A DNA stretch of 34,699 nt from an uncultured Actinomycetes bacterium (GCA_900315165.1 OMXZ01000014.1:1-34699), one strand, 5' to 3'; positions 16,404-25,935 are shown, counted from the first letter of the stretch. Numbers and translations are program-made. The notes: generated by a model not told the origin, from the sequence alone.

Positions 16404-17236
16404 ACCCGACCGCAGAGCTGCCAGAACGTGACCGCGCTCGCCGCTGCCACGTTCAGGCTGTCGACCCCGTGGGCCATCGGGATGATTACGCTCTGGTCGC
16501 AGGCGGCAAGGGCTGCAGGCGAGAGGCCTGGCCCCTCGGTTCCGAAGAAGAGGGCCAGCTTGGGCTCGGCGGCCAGCCTGGGATCGTCGAGCGGCACGGC
16601 GTCCGGGTCCAGCGCAAGTGCAGCGCATCGATAACCGTGCGCGTGCAGGAGGTCTACCGCCCCCTGCGGCCAGGGTTCGGGCAGGCGGGCCCAGGGGACC
16701 TGCAGGACCGTGCCCATCGACACCCGCATCGCCCGACGGTTGAGCGGGTCGGCGCAGGTGGGGGAGAGCAGGACCGCGTCGGCCCCGAGCGCCGCGGCGG
16801 ACCGGAAGATGGCGCCCACGTTGGAGACGTCGACCTGGCCCTCGAGGACCGCGACGCGCGCCTTGCACCTCTTGGCATCGATGCCAGCAAGTACGTCCCT
16901 GCAGGAGGCCTCCGCGGGACGCGGGAAGCAGCCGAAGACCCCGCGGGTGACCGCAAAGCCCGTGACCTGGCTCATGACCTCGGGCGGGGCGGAATAGACG
17001 GGCACGTCCGGGTCGAGACGGCCCAAGGTTGCCGAGAGCGTCGGCAGGTGGCGCTCGCTCACAAAGAGCGACTCGGGCACAAGGCCCCGGTCAAGCGCGA
17101 CGTCAATCACGATTTCGGATTCGCAGACCATCCGTGCGCGGGCCGGGTCGACCAGGCTCCTGAGCTGACGGTCCGTGAGGCGCAGGTACGGGTCGAGCCG
17201 GGGGTCGGCTGGGTCTGTGACTTTTATGAGTGGCAT
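16400..17236 (-). CDS. SpoU/TrmH-family RNA 2'-O-methyltransferase
   Basis: The 278-residue protein has an N-terminal substrate-binding region and the C-terminal SPOUT knot. Motif 1 is VSNVGAIFRSAAALGADAVLLS, motif 2 is LFFGTEGPGLS and motif 3 is IPMAHGVDSLNVAAASAV. It methylates a ribose 2'-OH in rRNA or tRNA using SAM; the target cannot be read from sequence. The start is placed at the ATG complementary to 17234-17236 (MPLIKVTDPADPRL), which resembles family starts; the frame is open further upstream to 17527 but that would run through the divergent promoter region and the next gene. The ribosome site is weak. Its stop (TAG) shares bases with the ffh stop, so the two genes converge with a 4-nt overlap. 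Confidence 0.88.
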   Translation of the reverse strand: MPLIKVTDPADPRLDPYLRLTDRQLRSLVDPARARMVCESEIVIDVALDRGLVPESLFVSERHLPTLSATLGRLDPDVPVYSAPPEVMSQVTGFAVTRGVFGCFPRPAEASCRDVLAGIDAKRCKARVAVLEGQVDVSNVGAIFRSAAALGADAVLLSPTCADPLNRRAMRVSMGTVLQVPWARLPEPWPQGAVDLLHAHGYRCAALALDPDAVPLDDPRLAAEPKLALFFGTEGPGLSPAALAACDQSVIIPMAHGVDSLNVAAASAVTFWQLCGRV

Positions 17237-17274
17237 GGAGAAACCCCGATTGTGTGACGACGGCGTCCAAAGCC

Positions 17275-17283
17275 TAATATTAT
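17275..17283. promoter_or_regulatory. AT-rich divergent promoter core
   Basis: TAATATTAT, containing the palindrome TAATATTA (17275-17282), sits in the GC-rich gap between the divergent methyltransferase and L,D-transpeptidase genes. It can be read as a -10 box on either strand. No clear -35 box is seen on either side. Confidence 0.4.
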
Positions 17284-17341
17284 CCAATGTGGCATTTTGG
17301 GCCGGCGAGACTGCCAGCAGGCAGAAGAGAGTGACTCCCTG

Positions 17342-18949
17342 ATGGGGAAGAAGAGCAAAAAGAAGGCGAGCGAGCGCGCTTATGCCCACCTGGGCGTGGC
17401 ACCAGCGGAGCCGAGCGGCAAGAAGGGCGGCGTGGGCAAGCACAGTGCGCCCGTCGGCCGCCATGCCGCCCAGCCGCAGGCTTCCGCCGACAGCTCTGAC
17501 GAAGGGGGCGCCGGTCGCCGCAAGCACCGCGGCTTGCTGCGCCTCTGCGTCGCCCTCGGCATGCTCGCGGCTGTTTATCTGATCGGCGTGGGCGTCTTCA
17601 GCCTCGTCTTCTATCCTCAGACCACGCTCGGGGGCCAGGACGTCTCCCTGCGCATGGTGTCGGGGGTCGCTGGTTCGGATACCGCGTCGGCCGAAGACTA
17701 CGTGCTCACGGTCAAGGCGTCGGACGGCGGCACATTCGAGGTCAAGGGGTCGGATGTGGACCTCAGGCTCGACGCGGACACCTTCGTGCGCGACGTCCTA
17801 TCCCAGCAGAACCCCTGGGCCTGGCCCTGGGAGGTCTTCGCCTCACGTACGATCAACGAGCCCGCTCGCGCCTCTTTCGACGAGGACGAGCTCGCATCCC
17901 TTGTCAAGAAGCAGGTCGATGCCTACAACGAGACCGCCACGCCGCCGACCGACGCGACGGCCGCCTACAACGCGGACACCGGCCTCTACGAGATCACGCC
18001 CGAGGTCGCGGGCACGGCACTGGATGCCGACGCGGTGCTCGAGGACGTCTCGCATGCGGTCGCATCGCTCAAGAGCAGCCTCACGCTTGATGCCGCGGCC
18101 TATGCGAGCCCTGCGGTGACCAAGGACGATGCCAAGCTCAGCAAGGCGGTCGAGGAGGTCAACTCGCACCTCGGTGCCACCCAGGAGCTCACCGTGGACG
18201 GCACCAAGGTGGCGGAGGTCGGCAAGGACCTGGTCGCCCAGTGGGTCACGGTGGGCGACGACCTCTCCATGAGCGTCGACACCGACGCGATAACGGCATG
18301 GTGCCAGGGCGATCTGTCCGAGCAACTCGACACCGTGGGCACGACCCGCAACTACTCCACTCCCGACGGCAAGACCTATAGCGTCACCGGCGGCGAGTAC
18401 GGGTGGTGCATCGACGGCGCGGCGCTCGCGGCCTCGATCACCGACGCGATCGAGGCGGGACAGTCCGGCTCGATCGACGTCCCGATGAAGCAGACGGCCG
18501 CCGTGTGGGCGGACGGCGGGGCCGACTGGGGCACCCGTTGGGTGGACGTGAACATCACGACCCAGCATGCGACCTTCTACGACAACGGCAGCGTCATCTG
18601 GGAGTCTGACGTCGTTAGCGGCAAGTCCTCGGACGGCCACGATACCCCGCAGGGTGTCTACCAGGTCAACGGCAATATGTCGAGCGTCGAGAGCGGCAGC
18701 CAGGTCAAGCTCGTCTCGCCCGAGAAGGACGAGTCCACCGGTGAGCCCACCTACATCAGCTATGTGGATTATTGGATGCCCTTCGTCGGCAACCTCGTGG
18801 CCTTCCACGACGCGAGCTGGCGCTCCTCCTTCGGCGGCACGGTCTATCAGTACAACGGCAGTCACGGCTGCGTGAACCTGCCGGCCGCCAAGGCCAAGGA
18901 GCTCTACCACATCATCAAGGTGGGCGACGTCGTGGTGGTGCACGCCTAG
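17342..18949 (+). CDS. L,D-transpeptidase with N-terminal membrane anchor and peptidoglycan-binding region
   Basis: The 535-residue protein starts with a basic, low-complexity cytoplasmic stretch (about 1-63) and one membrane segment (about 65-90, LLRLCVALGMLAAVYLIGVGVFSLVFYP). The long extracellular part resembles the VanW/PG_binding_4-type regions that often precede YkuD domains. The C-terminal YkuD catalytic domain has HDTPQGVYQV, NLVAFHDASW and the catalytic SHGCVNLPAAKAKELY (Cys near residue 508). Such enzymes make 3-3 peptidoglycan cross-links or attach proteins to the wall. The ATG at 17342 is preceded by AGAAGAGAG at about 13 nt; an ATG at 17297 would add 15 residues. A 12-bp palindrome, CGGCCGCGGCCG (18957-18968), follows the stop. 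Confidence 0.93.
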   Translation: MGKKSKKKASERAYAHLGVAPAEPSGKKGGVGKHSAPVGRHAAQPQASADSSDEGGAGRRKHRGLLRLCVALGMLAAVYLIGVGVFSLVFYPQTTLGGQDVSLRMVSGVAGSDTASAEDYVLTVKASDGGTFEVKGSDVDLRLDADTFVRDVLSQQNPWAWPWEVFASRTINEPARASFDEDELASLVKKQVDAYNETATPPTDATAAYNADTGLYEITPEVAGTALDADAVLEDVSHAVASLKSSLTLDAAAYASPAVTKDDAKLSKAVEEVNSHLGATQELTVDGTKVAEVGKDLVAQWVTVGDDLSMSVDTDAITAWCQGDLSEQLDTVGTTRNYSTPDGKTYSVTGGEYGWCIDGAALAASITDAIEAGQSGSIDVPMKQTAAVWADGGADWGTRWVDVNITTQHATFYDNGSVIWESDVVSGKSSDGHDTPQGVYQVNGNMSSVESGSQVKLVSPEKDESTGEPTYISYVDYWMPFVGNLVAFHDASWRSSFGGTVYQYNGSHGCVNLPAAKAKELYHIIKVGDVVVVHA

Positions 18950-18956
18950 CCTGTGT

Positions 18957-18968
18957 CGGCCGCGGCCG
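18957..18968. repeat. GC-only 12-bp palindrome after the L,D-transpeptidase gene
   Basis: CGGCCGCGGCCG is perfectly self-complementary and lies 8 nt after the stop. It is followed by AAAATTGTTTGC, itself part of a small GCAAA/TTTGC inverted repeat. It could act as a weak terminator, but there is no real T tract. Confidence 0.35.
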
Positions 18969-19070
18969 CAAAATTGTTTGCATCTTCTTAAATGAGAGAG
19001 TGAAATTTCCGCCGTTGGGTATCCTCATGGCATTGGACTTCCGGCCATGCCGGGGATTGGATGCTCAACC

Positions 19071-20972
19071 ATGGAAATGAACGATAAGCGCAAGCGCCAG
19101 TCGATGATCCTCTATATCATCATCGCCGTCGCCATCGCCCTCGGGCTGCAGCGGGCGCTCTTCTCCAACATGACCGCCGCGTCGGTCAAGCAAGTCTCCT
19201 ATAGCGAGTTCCTGACGATGGTGGACGACGACGAGGTCAAGACCGTCTCGCTCAACCAGTCGACCAGCGCGATCACCTTCACCACGGGCGAGGAGGGAGT
19301 CACCTACGAGACCACCAGCTGGCCCAACGACGACACCCTGATCGAGCGGCTCGAGAAGCACGACGTCAAGTTCGCGAGCAAGATCGAGGACTCGAGCTCG
19401 CAGCTGTGGCTCTACATGCTGATCTCCTACGGCGTGCCCCTGCTGCTGATCTTCCTCGGCGGCTGGTTCCTCAATAGGCAGCTTCGCAAGCAGATGGGCG
19501 ACGACGGCCCCACCATGGACTTCGGTGGGGGCGGCTTCGGCGGCATCGGCGGAGCCTCCAAGTCGGGGGCCAAGATCGTGGCCGACAAGGACAATCAGAC
19601 CACCTTTCACGATGTCGCCGGCCAGGACGAGGCCAAGGAGTCGCTCGCCGAGATCGTCAACTTCCTCGAGCACCCCGAGAAATATGCCGCCATCGGCGCC
19701 CGCTGCCCCCGCGGCGCCCTGCTCGTGGGCCCTCCGGGCACGGGCAAGACCCTGCTCGCCAAGGCGGTCGCCGGCGAGGCAAAGGTGCCCTTCTTCCAGA
19801 TTTCGGGCTCGGAGTTCGTCGAGATGTTCGTCGGCCGCGGCGCCGCCCGCGTGCGCGACCTCTTCAAGCAGGCCAATGAAAAGGCCCCCTGCATCGTCTT
19901 CATCGACGAGATCGACACGATCGGCAAGAAGCGCGGCGTCTCGATCAACTCCAATGACGAGCGCGAGCAGACCTTAAACCAGCTCCTGACCGAGATGGAC
20001 GGCTTCGACAACCACAAGGGCATCGTTGTGCTCGCCGCGACCAACCAGCCCGACGTGCTCGACCCGGCCCTCCTGCGCCCCGGTCGCTTCGACCGCCGCA
20101 TCCCCGTGGAGCTGCCCGACCTTGCCGGTCGCGAGGCCATCCTCAAGCTGCACGCCGACGACGTCAAGATGGAGCCGGGCGTCGATTTCGCCCAGATCGC
20201 CCGCACCACGCCGGGCGCCTCGGGCGCGGACCTGGCCAACATGATCAACGAGGCGGCCCTGCGCGCCGTTCGCATGGGCCGCAACCGCGTGACCCAGACC
20301 GACATCGAGGAATCCGTCGACACCGTCATCGCCGGCGAGAAGAAGAAGTCCACGGTCCTCTCGGAGCACGAGAAGGAGGTCGTCGCCTACCACGAGACCG
20401 GCCACGCCATCGTCGCGGCGGTCCAGGACGGCAAGACCCCCGTGTCCAAGATCACGATCGTGCCGCGCACCTCGGGCGCCCTCGGCTTCACCATGCAGGC
20501 TGAGGAGGACGAGCACTACCTCACGACCCGCGAGGAATACAAGCAGCGCATCGCCGTGCTGTGCGGCGGCCGCGCGGCCGAGGAGCTGATCTTCGGCCAC
20601 ATGAGCTCGGGCGCCGCCAACGACATCGAGAAGGCCACCCGCATCGCCCGCGCCATGGTCACCCAGCTGGGCATGTCCGACAAGTTCGGCATGGTGGCCC
20701 TGGGCGAGCAGCGCAACCAGTATCTGGGCGGCGGCTCCGACCTCACCTGCTCGGAGGGCACGGCCCGCGAGGTGGACGAGGAGGTCCAGCGCCTGGTCGA
20801 GGAGGGACATCAGACCGCCCTCAAGACCCTGCGCGACAACCGCTTCAAGCTCCACGAGATCGCCCATTACCTGCAGCGCAAGGAGACCATCACGGGCGAG
20901 GAGTTCATGAACATCCTCAGCCGCGACGACGGCTTCGCCCCCGCCAGCGTCCAGGGCGGTGCAGCTCAGTAA
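19071..20972 (+). CDS. ftsH: ATP-dependent zinc metalloprotease FtsH
   Basis: The 633-residue membrane protease has two membrane segments (about 10-30 and 107-130) flanking an external domain and then a Gly-rich linker. The AAA module has Walker A GPPGTGKT (about 220), Walker [10 protein letters not shown] and the second region of homology [15 protein letters not shown]. The zinc protease site is HETGH (about 440), with [12 protein letters not shown] downstream. FtsH degrades misassembled membrane proteins and selected cytoplasmic proteins. The pore loop reads [13 protein letters not shown], where the residue after FVG is usually hydrophobic. Three in-frame ATGs compete (19047, 19071, 19077). 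19071 is chosen to give a short hydrophilic start before the first membrane segment; no ribosome site is decisive. Confidence 0.96.
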   Translation: MEMNDKRKRQSMILYIIIAVAIALGLQRALFSNMTAASVKQVSYSEFLTMVDDDEVKTVSLNQSTSAITFTTGEEGVTYETTSWPNDDTLIERLEKHDVKFASKIEDSSSQLWLYMLISYGVPLLLIFLGGWFLNRQLRKQMGDDGPTMDFGGGGFGGIGGASKSGAKIVADKDNQTTFHDVAGQDEAKESLAEIVNFLEHPEKYAAIGARCPRGALLVGPPGTGKTLLAKAVAGEAKVPFFQISGSEFVEMFVGRGAARVRDLFKQANEKAPCIVFIDEIDTIGKKRGVSINSNDEREQTLNQLLTEMDGFDNHKGIVVLAATNQPDVLDPALLRPGRFDRRIPVELPDLAGREAILKLHADDVKMEPGVDFAQIARTTPGASGADLANMINEAALRAVRMGRNRVTQTDIEESVDTVIAGEKKKSTVLSEHEKEVVAYHETGHAIVAAVQDGKTPVSKITIVPRTSGALGFTMQAEEDEHYLTTREEYKQRIAVLCGGRAAEELIFGHMSSGAANDIEKATRIARAMVTQLGMSDKFGMVALGEQRNQYLGGGSDLTCSEGTAREVDEEVQRLVEEGHQTALKTLRDNRFKLHEIAHYLQRKETITGEEFMNILSRDDGFAPASVQGGAAQ

Positions 20973-20982
20973 GGTCAACGAA

Positions 20983-21012
20983 GGCCGTGCCCCGAGGGGG
21001 ATAGGTACGGCC
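20983..21012. terminator. hairpin between convergent ftsH and acyltransferase genes
   Basis: GGCCGTGCC pairs with GGTACGGCC (one G-T pair) around a 12-nt loop. It lies between the stop of ftsH (20972) and the stop of the opposing gene (21021). There is no T tract on either strand, so a bidirectional terminator is only suggested. Confidence 0.35.
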
Positions 21013-21020
21013 CCGGCTTC

Positions 21021-22037
21021 CTACGCCCGAGTGAAGCGACGGACGAAGGGCCAGAAGGGCGGCAGCGACAGGACGAGCGTGAGCGCGAAGCCGATCAGCC
21101 AGCAGACGACCTCGGCGCAGGCAAAGCCCAGGGCGTCGGGCAGGGCGAAGAAGAGCCCGCCCCAGATGCAGGCCAGAAGGATGGGCCAGTGCAGGCAGTA
21201 GGGGGCCATGGTGCGCTTGCCGAATTCGGTCGCGACGCGCATCTCGCCCGCCGGCATGATGGCCGCGAAGGCGAGACAGCCGCCGAGGGAGATGCCGTAG
21301 ACCAAGACACGCCAGAGCAGTGAGACGAGCGAGGTGTCCTCAAAGGGGTAGTTCTGCCAGAGGAATACCTTGGTGAGCATCTCGGTCACATCGACGCGCA
21401 GGGAGAAGAGGACCGCGAGCAAGGCGAACCAGCCGATGCCGAGGGCGCGGGCATGCGGCGTCGTGGCGATGCGGCGGTCCACCTCGGCGGCGTCGTGCAT
21501 GGTGCCGAGCACGTAGAAGGGCCAGTTGGTGAGGACGAGGGAGAGCGAGAAGAGATCGCCGACGTTCTTGTCGTAGCCGATGAGACAGCCGAGCAGGATG
21601 GAGACAAGCAGGAGTTTCCTGCGGTCGGCATCGCGCAGGAGCCAGGTCAGCACGGTATGGACGATGAGGGCGGTCATGAACCAGGAGATGTCCATGCTGT
21701 GGACCAGATGGAACTCAAAGCCGTTGCCGCCTGCGGCCTCCATGAGCCGCTGACCCAACTCGGCGATGAAGCCGGCGAGGGCGTAGCTCACCACGCGCCG
21801 GGCCGGGAAGCGGTCGGACGCGAGGGCGCCGCGCGTCAGCATGCCCGAGATCAGGAAGAAGGCGGGCATATGGAAGGAATAGACGAGGGCGATCTGGACC
21901 GTGGCCGAGGGGATCGCGTCGCCATGGGCACCGTTCAGCTGCTGTAGGTAGTGGCCCGCCACTACGAGCACCATCAACCAGAAGCGCATGGTGTCCCAGC
22001 GCGCGATGCGGGCCTTTGCGGGTGCGGTGTCTGCCAA
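21021..22037 (-). CDS. acyltransferase-3 family integral membrane protein
   Basis: The protein of about 338 residues has the acyltransferase_3 (OafA/NodX) pattern. The start ARIARWDTMRFWLMVLVVAGHY carries the conserved R.D.lR...V...H block, with the His believed to act in acyl transfer. About nine to ten hydrophobic helices follow, with FHMPAFFLISG near residue 55 and a late CLHWPILL. Family members O-acylate cell-surface sugars or lipids from acyl-CoA; the substrate is unknown. The start is a TTG at 22037 with GAGGGGGGA 5-6 nt before it. The frame continues upstream, but that part overlaps fbp in another frame. It begins 19 nt after the fbp stop on the same strand, so the two form an operon. 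Confidence 0.82.
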   Translation of the reverse strand: MADTAPAKARIARWDTMRFWLMVLVVAGHYLQQLNGAHGDAIPSATVQIALVYSFHMPAFFLISGMLTRGALASDRFPARRVVSYALAGFIAELGQRLMEAAGGNGFEFHLVHSMDISWFMTALIVHTVLTWLLRDADRRKLLLVSILLGCLIGYDKNVGDLFSLSLVLTNWPFYVLGTMHDAAEVDRRIATTPHARALGIGWFALLAVLFSLRVDVTEMLTKVFLWQNYPFEDTSLVSLLWRVLVYGISLGGCLAFAAIMPAGEMRVATEFGKRTMAPYCLHWPILLACIWGGLFFALPDALGFACAEVVCWLIGFALTLVLSLPPFWPFVRRFTRA

Positions 22038-22056
22038 AAGATCCCCCCTCGTGCCG

Positions 22057-24006
22057 CTAGGCCTCGTGCTCGGCCAGGGCGCCCGTCCGATAGGCGTCGA
22101 GCAGGGCGTGCAGGTCGGCGAGCTGGTCGCGGATGACCGCTCCCGTGTCGGTGTCGCGGACGCGACGCGGCTCGGGGTAGCGCTCCAGCACATCCGTCTC
22201 GCTCATGATATCGGCGTTGGTGTCGAGCGCGGCCGCGAGGTCCCTCCAGGGGCGGTGGGCCTTGATACGCAGATGCTGAGAGCTCGTGACCAGGGTGTAG
22301 CCGGCGATGCCCGTCTTTTTGTGATAGGGCTCGGCGAAGCCGCCGTCGATCACAAGCATCCTGCCGCCGGCGCGCACCGGGCTTTGGCCAGCCTGGGCGA
22401 TGACCGGCGTGTGGCCGTTGACGATGTGGCCGCGTGCGGGGTCGAGCCCGAACTCGCGCAGGATCTGCTCGCAGACGGCGGGGTCGTTGCCCAGCGTGTA
22501 ATAGGGGTCGCGCGGTTCCGCCCAGGTGGACTCGTCCTCCACATAGGTGCGCTCGAAGGTCTTGACGACGCGGCCCGAGAGGGGGGAGTGGGCGCCGCAC
22601 CACAGGTAGTACATCCAGTCGAGAGCCGACTGGTCGCCGGAATTCCAGGCACGGCGGGCGATGGCGTCGCAATAGTCGAGGTAGGCCCTGCCGTGGCGCA
22701 GGACGTGGTCGCCGCAGGGGACGTCCGCGAAGCCGCCGTCGGGCGTAAGCGGGATGCAGCCGTGGAAGAGCAGGTTGCCGTCGTGGATACGGTAGAGCGA
22801 GCCCTTTTTGTAGAGGAAGTCGACGTGGCGGTGCAGGCGGTCGCTTTCTGCGAAGGCGTGGGCGATGTCGTCGACGATCCGCCGCTCCTCGGACGAGAGG
22901 GCATAGGGGTCGGCGGGGTCTAGGGTCGGGAAGTCGCGTGTGCGCAGGGAGTAGGCGCGTCCGTCGATTGTGACGGTGCCGTGGATGACGTCGACGGCGT
23001 GAAGGAGTCGCCGCTTGGCCGTGGTGCGCCACTCGTCGTGGCGGGCAATCGCCTGTCCCTCGAGCTTGAAGAGAATCACGGCGATGGCCTTGTCGAGCGG
23101 AGCCGCGTTGTCGTAGGTCGTATAGGTCGTTTCGGCGAAACGCTCGAGCTCGCGCAGGCTGATACCGTAGGCACTCTCGAGCACGTCGAGCGTGCGGTAG
23201 TGGATGCAGGTGCGCACGACGCTGGCCTGGCAGAGGGCAGACCCGGCGGCGGCGCCCATCCAGGCGATGTCGTGGTTGCCCCATTCGATGTCGAGGGAGT
23301 GATACTCCATCAAGCGGTCCAGAATGCGGTCGGGATGGGGCCCGCGGTCGAAGATATCGCCCACGAGGTGCAGGCGGTCCACGGCGAGGCGCTTGATGAG
23401 CGCCGCGAGCGACTCGATGAAGTCGTCGGCCGCGCCCGTCTCGATGATGGACTCGATGATCTGCTCGTGGTATTCCTGGCGGCGGACCCCGTCGCCGGAC
23501 GAGGTGTGTAAGAGCTCGTCGATGATGTAGGCGTATTCGACCGGCATGGCCTTGCGGACCTTGGAGCGGGTGTAGTAGTCGGAAAGGCACCGGGCGAGGC
23601 GGACGAGCCGCATGAGCGTGGCGCGATACCAGGGGGCGTCTATCGCGCATTCCCCGTGCAGGAGGCCGAGCTTCTCGCGGGGATAGTAGATCAGGGTACA
23701 GAGGTCAGCCTGCGAGCCGGCGTCGAGCTCGCCGGCGAAGAGCTCGGCCACGCGCTCGCGGATGGCGCCGGAGCAGTTGTTGAGGATATGGGCGAAGGCC
23801 TCATACTCGCCGTGTACGTCGCTCATGAAGTGTTCGGTGGGCGCTGGCAGGTTGCAGATAGCCTCGAGGTTGATGATTTCGGTATAGACCGACTGCCGGT
23901 CGGGGAAGGACTTTGCGAGGAGCTGAAGGTAGCGTCGGTCGTCGGAGGAGGGGCTTGCGGCCGCGGGGCTTCCGCCGGGGCCCAAAGCCGGGGCTTCGTA
24001 TGACAT
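22057..24006 (-). CDS. fbp: fructose-1,6-bisphosphatase, class III
   Basis: The 649-residue protein matches the class III (Firmicutes-type) FBPase. It has the start YLQLLAKSFPDRQSVYTEIINLEAI and then metallophosphatase-like metal motifs: SDVHGEYEAF (about 62-71), LVGDIFDRGPHPDRILD (about 216) and EWGNHDIAWMGA (about 243). FHGCIPL, NGHTPVI and the C-terminal YRTGALAEHEA follow. It hydrolyses fructose-1,6-bisphosphate to fructose-6-phosphate in gluconeogenesis. GGAGG lies 4 nt before the ATG. The first 22 residues (Gly, Pro and Ser rich) are a non-conserved extension. The acyltransferase gene downstream is probably cotranscribed, with no obvious metabolic link. Confidence 0.96.
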   Translation of the reverse strand: MSYEAPALGPGGSPAAASPSSDDRRYLQLLAKSFPDRQSVYTEIINLEAICNLPAPTEHFMSDVHGEYEAFAHILNNCSGAIRERVAELFAGELDAGSQADLCTLIYYPREKLGLLHGECAIDAPWYRATLMRLVRLARCLSDYYTRSKVRKAMPVEYAYIIDELLHTSSGDGVRRQEYHEQIIESIIETGAADDFIESLAALIKRLAVDRLHLVGDIFDRGPHPDRILDRLMEYHSLDIEWGNHDIAWMGAAAGSALCQASVVRTCIHYRTLDVLESAYGISLRELERFAETTYTTYDNAAPLDKAIAVILFKLEGQAIARHDEWRTTAKRRLLHAVDVIHGTVTIDGRAYSLRTRDFPTLDPADPYALSSEERRIVDDIAHAFAESDRLHRHVDFLYKKGSLYRIHDGNLLFHGCIPLTPDGGFADVPCGDHVLRHGRAYLDYCDAIARRAWNSGDQSALDWMYYLWCGAHSPLSGRVVKTFERTYVEDESTWAEPRDPYYTLGNDPAVCEQILREFGLDPARGHIVNGHTPVIAQAGQSPVRAGGRMLVIDGGFAEPYHKKTGIAGYTLVTSSQHLRIKAHRPWRDLAAALDTNADIMSETDVLERYPEPRRVRDTDTGAVIRDQLADLHALLDAYRTGALAEHEA

Positions 24007-24092
24007 GGGACCTCCGTTGTCTGCGACCGGTCAGATACGTGACTACCCTACCACCTCCGGCGGACAGGAGAAGGCCCCGGGTGGCGTTTGAC

Positions 24093-24098
24093 TATACT
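24093..24098 (+). promoter_or_regulatory. candidate -10 box for the membrane protein gene
   Basis: TATACT lies 52 nt before the ATG at 24151, in the divergent gap upstream of fbp. No good -35 is present at normal spacing. Confidence 0.4.
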
Positions 24099-24150
24099 GG
24101 GGCTCCATAGGTATCCGATTCGGGCAGGGCAAGAAGGCAAAGGCGGGGAT

Positions 24151-25935
24151 ATGGCCAGACATCTAGCGACGAGCGGTACCACGAGCTGCGTGGGGGAAAC
24201 GGCGGGCCCAGCGGGCGGGGATGCCCGCGGGAGGAAGGGGCCGTGGAGGCGCTGGCTCGCGCCCTTTGCCCTGAGCATCCTCATCGTGGCTCTGGTATGC
24301 CTTGTCCGGGTACCCAAATATGCCACGCCTGACGATTTCATGCAGGACCTCTACGTGCGTGGGGCCTATTGGGGAAACTCCGGCATCCTCATGCTCTACA
24401 GCCTTGTGCCCTTCAGTGCCCCCGTGTCCCTTCTCTATGACCTGGCCCCAGCCGGGATGTGGTTCCCGCTGGTGCTCCTGGCCATGGTCTGCCTGGGCTT
24501 CGTCATGGCTTACGATATCGTTCTGGACGCCTGCCCGGACACTCGGCTGCGCATCCTCCTTTTGGGCTCCCTGGCGGTCTGCGAGGCGCTGGTCACGGCC
24601 TATTTCAGCTATACCGTCGTTGCGTTCGTCGCCGTGGGCGGCGGCATGGCGCGCCTGGCCTATCGCTGGGCGATGAGCCGCCGCGATCGGTTGGCGGCGT
24701 CCGACGTCGTCTGCCTCCTTCTTACGGTCGAGGGCTTCTCGCTGCGTCCTGAGTCAGGACTTGCCGCGGCCATGGTCTTCATCCCCTTCCTCGTGTGGAT
24801 GCTGGTGCGGAACCGCTACTTGCGGGGGTTTGCCTTGGTGCTCGCGACCTGCCTTTTGGCGGCAGCCTCGTACGGCATGACGCGGGTGGCCTACGACACG
24901 ACGCCCGGCTGGGAGGACTTCCGCGCGTTGTCCACGAGCTCGCGGGCGATTGCGGACTATCCCGCCGTGGATAAGGACGAGGCCGCTCGTGTCGCACCCG
25001 ATCTGTCCTCAAACGACGTCGACATGATCTACGAGTTCCTCTTCGTGGACTCCAACGTCTACGGCCTTTCCGACTTCCAGGCGCTGGACCGGATTGTGCC
25101 TTCCTACGGGGTGGGGGCGCTGGTCTCGGCGGTCACTCAGCGTCCCGCCTTCGTAGGTTACCTGGGTCTGATGCTCGTGACCCTCTTCATTCTCGCCGCC
25201 CTGCTCGTGCACTCCGGTCCCCGCGGGGGCCTCGAGGCGGTTTTTCGGATGGGCGTGCCCCTCGCCGTCACGGTCTGGTTCCTCATCTTCCTGCTCCGTG
25301 CGCGGCTCAAGATGCAGGTGCTGCTGCCCCTCTTCGTCGTGGGTGTGATGGCGCTTACGGCGACCTGCGGCCTTGAAAGGGCCGACGACGAGGGCGCAGG
25401 TGACCGGCGTCCGGGCTGGCTGCCCATCGCGGCCTGCGCCCTGTCGCTCCTCATGGTGGCGGGCCTGACCGCGCGGACGGCCATCCTGCCGGTCCAGCGC
25501 AGTCTCGGCATCAGGCTCACGGAGGACACACAGGCCTATGTCGACGACCATGCCGAGGAACTCGTCGTCTTCCCCCATAGCCAGGGAATCCTGATCAACA
25601 GCGACATCTTCGCCTTCGAGGGCTGGGACCTGCCCGACCACGTGGTTCTCGAGAGCGGGTATGAGTATTGGACCTCTGCCTGGGCCGGCTGGCTCGATGC
25701 CCACGGGTACTCCCGCGACGGTTTCATGGCCTATCTGGTCGAGGGGACGCCGGACGGCAGGCAGGCGGTTTGCATCTGCACCGAGGAGCAGGCGGAGAGG
25801 ATCCGCGTCTACCTCGAGGAGCATTACGCCCCTTCGGTGGGGAAGGAGGCCGTCGCGAACCTCGGCTCGGGGACGCAGACGGACGGCGACGAGTGCGTCT
25901 GGCGTTTCCAGGCGCGGACGACGACTACCTCGTAG
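24151..25935 (+). CDS. polytopic membrane protein of unknown function
   Basis: I do not recognise this 594-residue protein. After about 30 hydrophilic residues it shows roughly nine hydrophobic segments: near residues 32-50, 90-112, 128-160, 205-220, 228-245, 340-360, 375-390, 395-415 and 430-450. A likely extracytoplasmic loop with several Asp residues (DYPAVDKDEAARVAPDLSS) lies at about 265-330. The C-terminal region of about 145 residues is soluble (EDTQAYVDDHAEELVVFPHS onward). This layout recalls envelope polysaccharide or GT-C-type glycosyltransferase-like proteins, but no signature motif is visible. The ATG at 24151 has AAAGGCGGGG just before it; the frame is open from a TTG at 24088. 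The last codons lie in a 21-bp tandem repeat whose every copy carries a TAG in this frame. Confidence 0.75.
   Translation: MARHLATSGTTSCVGETAGPAGGDARGRKGPWRRWLAPFALSILIVALVCLVRVPKYATPDDFMQDLYVRGAYWGNSGILMLYSLVPFSAPVSLLYDLAPAGMWFPLVLLAMVCLGFVMAYDIVLDACPDTRLRILLLGSLAVCEALVTAYFSYTVVAFVAVGGGMARLAYRWAMSRRDRLAASDVVCLLLTVEGFSLRPESGLAAAMVFIPFLVWMLVRNRYLRGFALVLATCLLAAASYGMTRVAYDTTPGWEDFRALSTSSRAIADYPAVDKDEAARVAPDLSSNDVDMIYEFLFVDSNVYGLSDFQALDRIVPSYGVGALVSAVTQRPAFVGYLGLMLVTLFILAALLVHSGPRGGLEAVFRMGVPLAVTVWFLIFLLRARLKMQVLLPLFVVGVMALTATCGLERADDEGAGDRRPGWLPIAACALSLLMVAGLTARTAILPVQRSLGIRLTEDTQAYVDDHAEELVVFPHSQGILINSDIFAFEGWDLPDHVVLESGYEYWTSAWAGWLDAHGYSRDGFMAYLVEGTPDGRQAVCICTEEQAERIRVYLEEHYAPSVGKEAVANLGSGTQTDGDECVWRFQARTTTTS

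Noticed and set aside
13815-16868. Minus-strand open frame of 1017 codons opposite the end of smc, ftsY and ffh
   Set aside because: It is antisense to three clear genes, has His/Leu/Asp/Val-rich low-complexity composition typical of the shadow of GC-rich genes, and has no domain resemblance.
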